A DNA stretch of 64,000 bases from Io17-Chloro-G2 sp965226915 (GTDB lineage: Bacteria; Chloroflexota; Dehalococcoidia; Lucifugimonadales; UBA3495), in NCBI GenBank assembly GCA_965226915.1, contig CBDDEJ010000004.1, positions 62,001 to 126,000 of the forward strand, read 5' to 3'. This document shows, in pieces, positions 62,965 to 64,000 of the stretch. The translations under genes and the position numbers were made by a program. How positions within the stretch are numbered: the stretch's first letter is position 1; each line of letters begins with the position of its first letter. The notes beneath the pieces were generated by a model. The model had not been told where the DNA came from and made no database searches. It worked only from the letters and a program-made list of their open reading frames with translations.

Positions 62965-63822
62965 ATGACTACCCAAAAAGCATACCGTATGACCCTTCAG
63001 CTTCCTACGCGGTTACAGAGCGCGACATGGAGTACCTCAACGTTAACGGCGTGACCCGCATGGTGCGGATCTACCAGCCCGAAGGCCGGGGGCCATTCCC
63101 CATCCTTTTAAGCATTCACGGCGGGGCGTGGACCTCCGGCGATCACACCGGCTATGCGTCCACCAGCAAACCGTTGGCCGCCACCGGATTGGTTGTGGCC
63201 TGCATCGCCCAGAGGGTGGGCGCCGAGTTTCCATATCCCATGCAGGTTCAAGACATCCACTACGCCATCCGTTGGCTCAAAGCCCATGCCGGTGATTTCA
63301 ACGGCGACCCGGACGCCGTGGGCGGGATCGGTTATTCCAGCGGAGGGCACACCCTGCCCCTAGCCGCCATGCGCATCGACGATGCCCGATTCTCCGCTCT
63401 GCCCTTGGAAGGGTCGTCGCCGGCCGGCGCCAACGTGGCATTCACCATCTCATGCTGGCCGGTCATCGAACCTCTGCTCAGGTATCAGATCACAAAGGAA
63501 GCAGGCAAGACCGAGTTGCTGGAAAAGCATCACATGTTCTTCGGTGACGACGCGACCATGATTGAATCCACTCCCGCAAATGTCATCGAACGGGGCGAGA
63601 AACTGACGTTGCCGCCGGTGTTGGTACTTCATGGCACACCAGACGACGTGATGCCCATTGCCGCGTCCGAGAGATTCGTCGCCGCCTACCAACGCCGCCG
63701 GGGGACAAGCCCGCCTCGAGCCATTTGAGGGAATGGCCCATGGTTGGGCTAGGGAGGCGGGCCCCGAAGTCGACAAGTTCGTGCAGGTCGTTTCGGATTT
63801 CGTCGCACAACAGCTTGGTTAA
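62965..63822 (+). pseudogene. Alpha/beta hydrolase (esterase) paralog with two frameshifts
   Basis: Paralog of the gene at 34646. ATG 62965 opens MTTQKAY; one C appears to be missing at 62985-62987, after which the other frame reads YDPSASYAVTERDMEYLNVN. The core has LSIHGGAWTSGDHTG (oxyanion) and IGYSSGGHTLPLA (nucleophile), then VLHGTPDDVMPI (acid). A second shift near 63690-63705 moves the end, FEGMAHGWAREAGPEVDKFV, to a third segment with the catalytic His in AHGWA, ending 63822. With both repaired it is a standard HSL-like esterase of about 285 residues. Indels in short homopolymers mean sequencing error cannot be excluded. Confidence 0.82.
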
Positions 63823-63863
63823 AATCCGCCAATAACCAACAACTCTCAATGGCGCCAAAGAAA

Positions 63864-63894
63864 AAGTCCCGGCCTAAACTGGCCGGGCTTTTTT
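63864..63894 (+). terminator. Rho-independent terminator
   Basis: AAGTCCCGGCC and GGCCGGGCTT form a stem around TAAACT, followed by TTTT. It lies about 40 bp after the esterase stop. Confidence 0.85.
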
Positions 63895-64000
63895 GTGGCG
63901 CTGTAGTTCCAGAGATCGGAACCTGAATATCCTGCAATGGCGCACTAAAATTTGCGCGCCCAAGACTAGGCGAAAGCCGCGCCTTGCCAGCTTTCGCCCC

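Overview
The window looks like chromosomal DNA of a Chloroflexota bacterium, most likely a Dehalococcoidia/SAR202-type lineage. This is an inference from gene content, not from a marker gene. The pointers are three luciferase-like (LLM) flavin monooxygenases, an enolase-superfamily (mandelate racemase/muconate lactonizing) enzyme, several GatA-type amidases, DUF1028, MmgE/PrpD, two MetE-like proteins, amidohydrolases and lipoproteins with low-complexity Pro/Thr linkers. I found no rRNA, tRNA, CRISPR array or recognisable transcription factor.

Layout. 0-11.3 kb: catabolic and maintenance genes (CinA, RidA, M20, DUF1028, three LLM genes, NHL lipoprotein, DUF255 thioredoxin-fold protein, enolase-superfamily enzyme). 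11.4-18.1 kb: amidase, isochorismatase-like hydrolase, a pair of polysaccharide-deacetylase paralogs, D-aminoacylase. 18.3-25.4 kb: a mobile-element hotspot. A secreted protein of about sixteen 23-residue repeats is split by a MITE / IS1182-type IS / MITE sandwich. A GatC-amidase fusion is split by an ISAs1 element and then cut off by a decayed serine recombinase. 25.5-31.2 kb: cupredoxin lipoprotein, GNAT, universal stress protein, then a run of gene fragments. 31.3-44.5 kb: mostly intact catabolic genes. 44.7-49.0 kb: HEPN-like protein, broken ThDP enzyme, MITE, GMC oxidoreductase. 49.9-61.0 kb: an 11.1-kb segment between two apparently perfect 1,197-bp direct repeats. It holds a truncated RecQ-UvrD helicase, a truncated VapBC-type module, an HsdR C-terminal piece and a peptide ABC transporter without its ATPases. 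61.0-64.0 kb: second repeat copy, MopE-type lipoprotein and a frameshifted esterase.

The intact genes suggest an aerobic organotroph handling diverse amides, esters, carboxylates and aromatic or recalcitrant compounds. Flavin monooxygenases open substrates; amidases, alpha/beta hydrolases and amidohydrolases cleave them; enolase, PEP-mutase/isocitrate-lyase, MmgE/PrpD and ThDP families rework the carbon skeletons. Transcription units are short, many genes have good Shine-Dalgarno sites, and several units end in clear hairpin terminators.

Two themes stand out. First, three element types (one IS and two MITE families) all begin and end with CTAG and sit in CTAG targets. One MITE family shares the terminal inverted repeat of the IS, so the IS is its probable mobilising partner. 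Second, decay is extensive: six otherwise continuous reading frames carry one internal TAG or TAA, five CDSs besides an IS transposase carry frameshifts, and many fragments abut. The 1,197-bp repeat with fold-back palindromes at its edge may be a genuine rearrangement or an amplification/assembly chimera; the sequence alone cannot decide.
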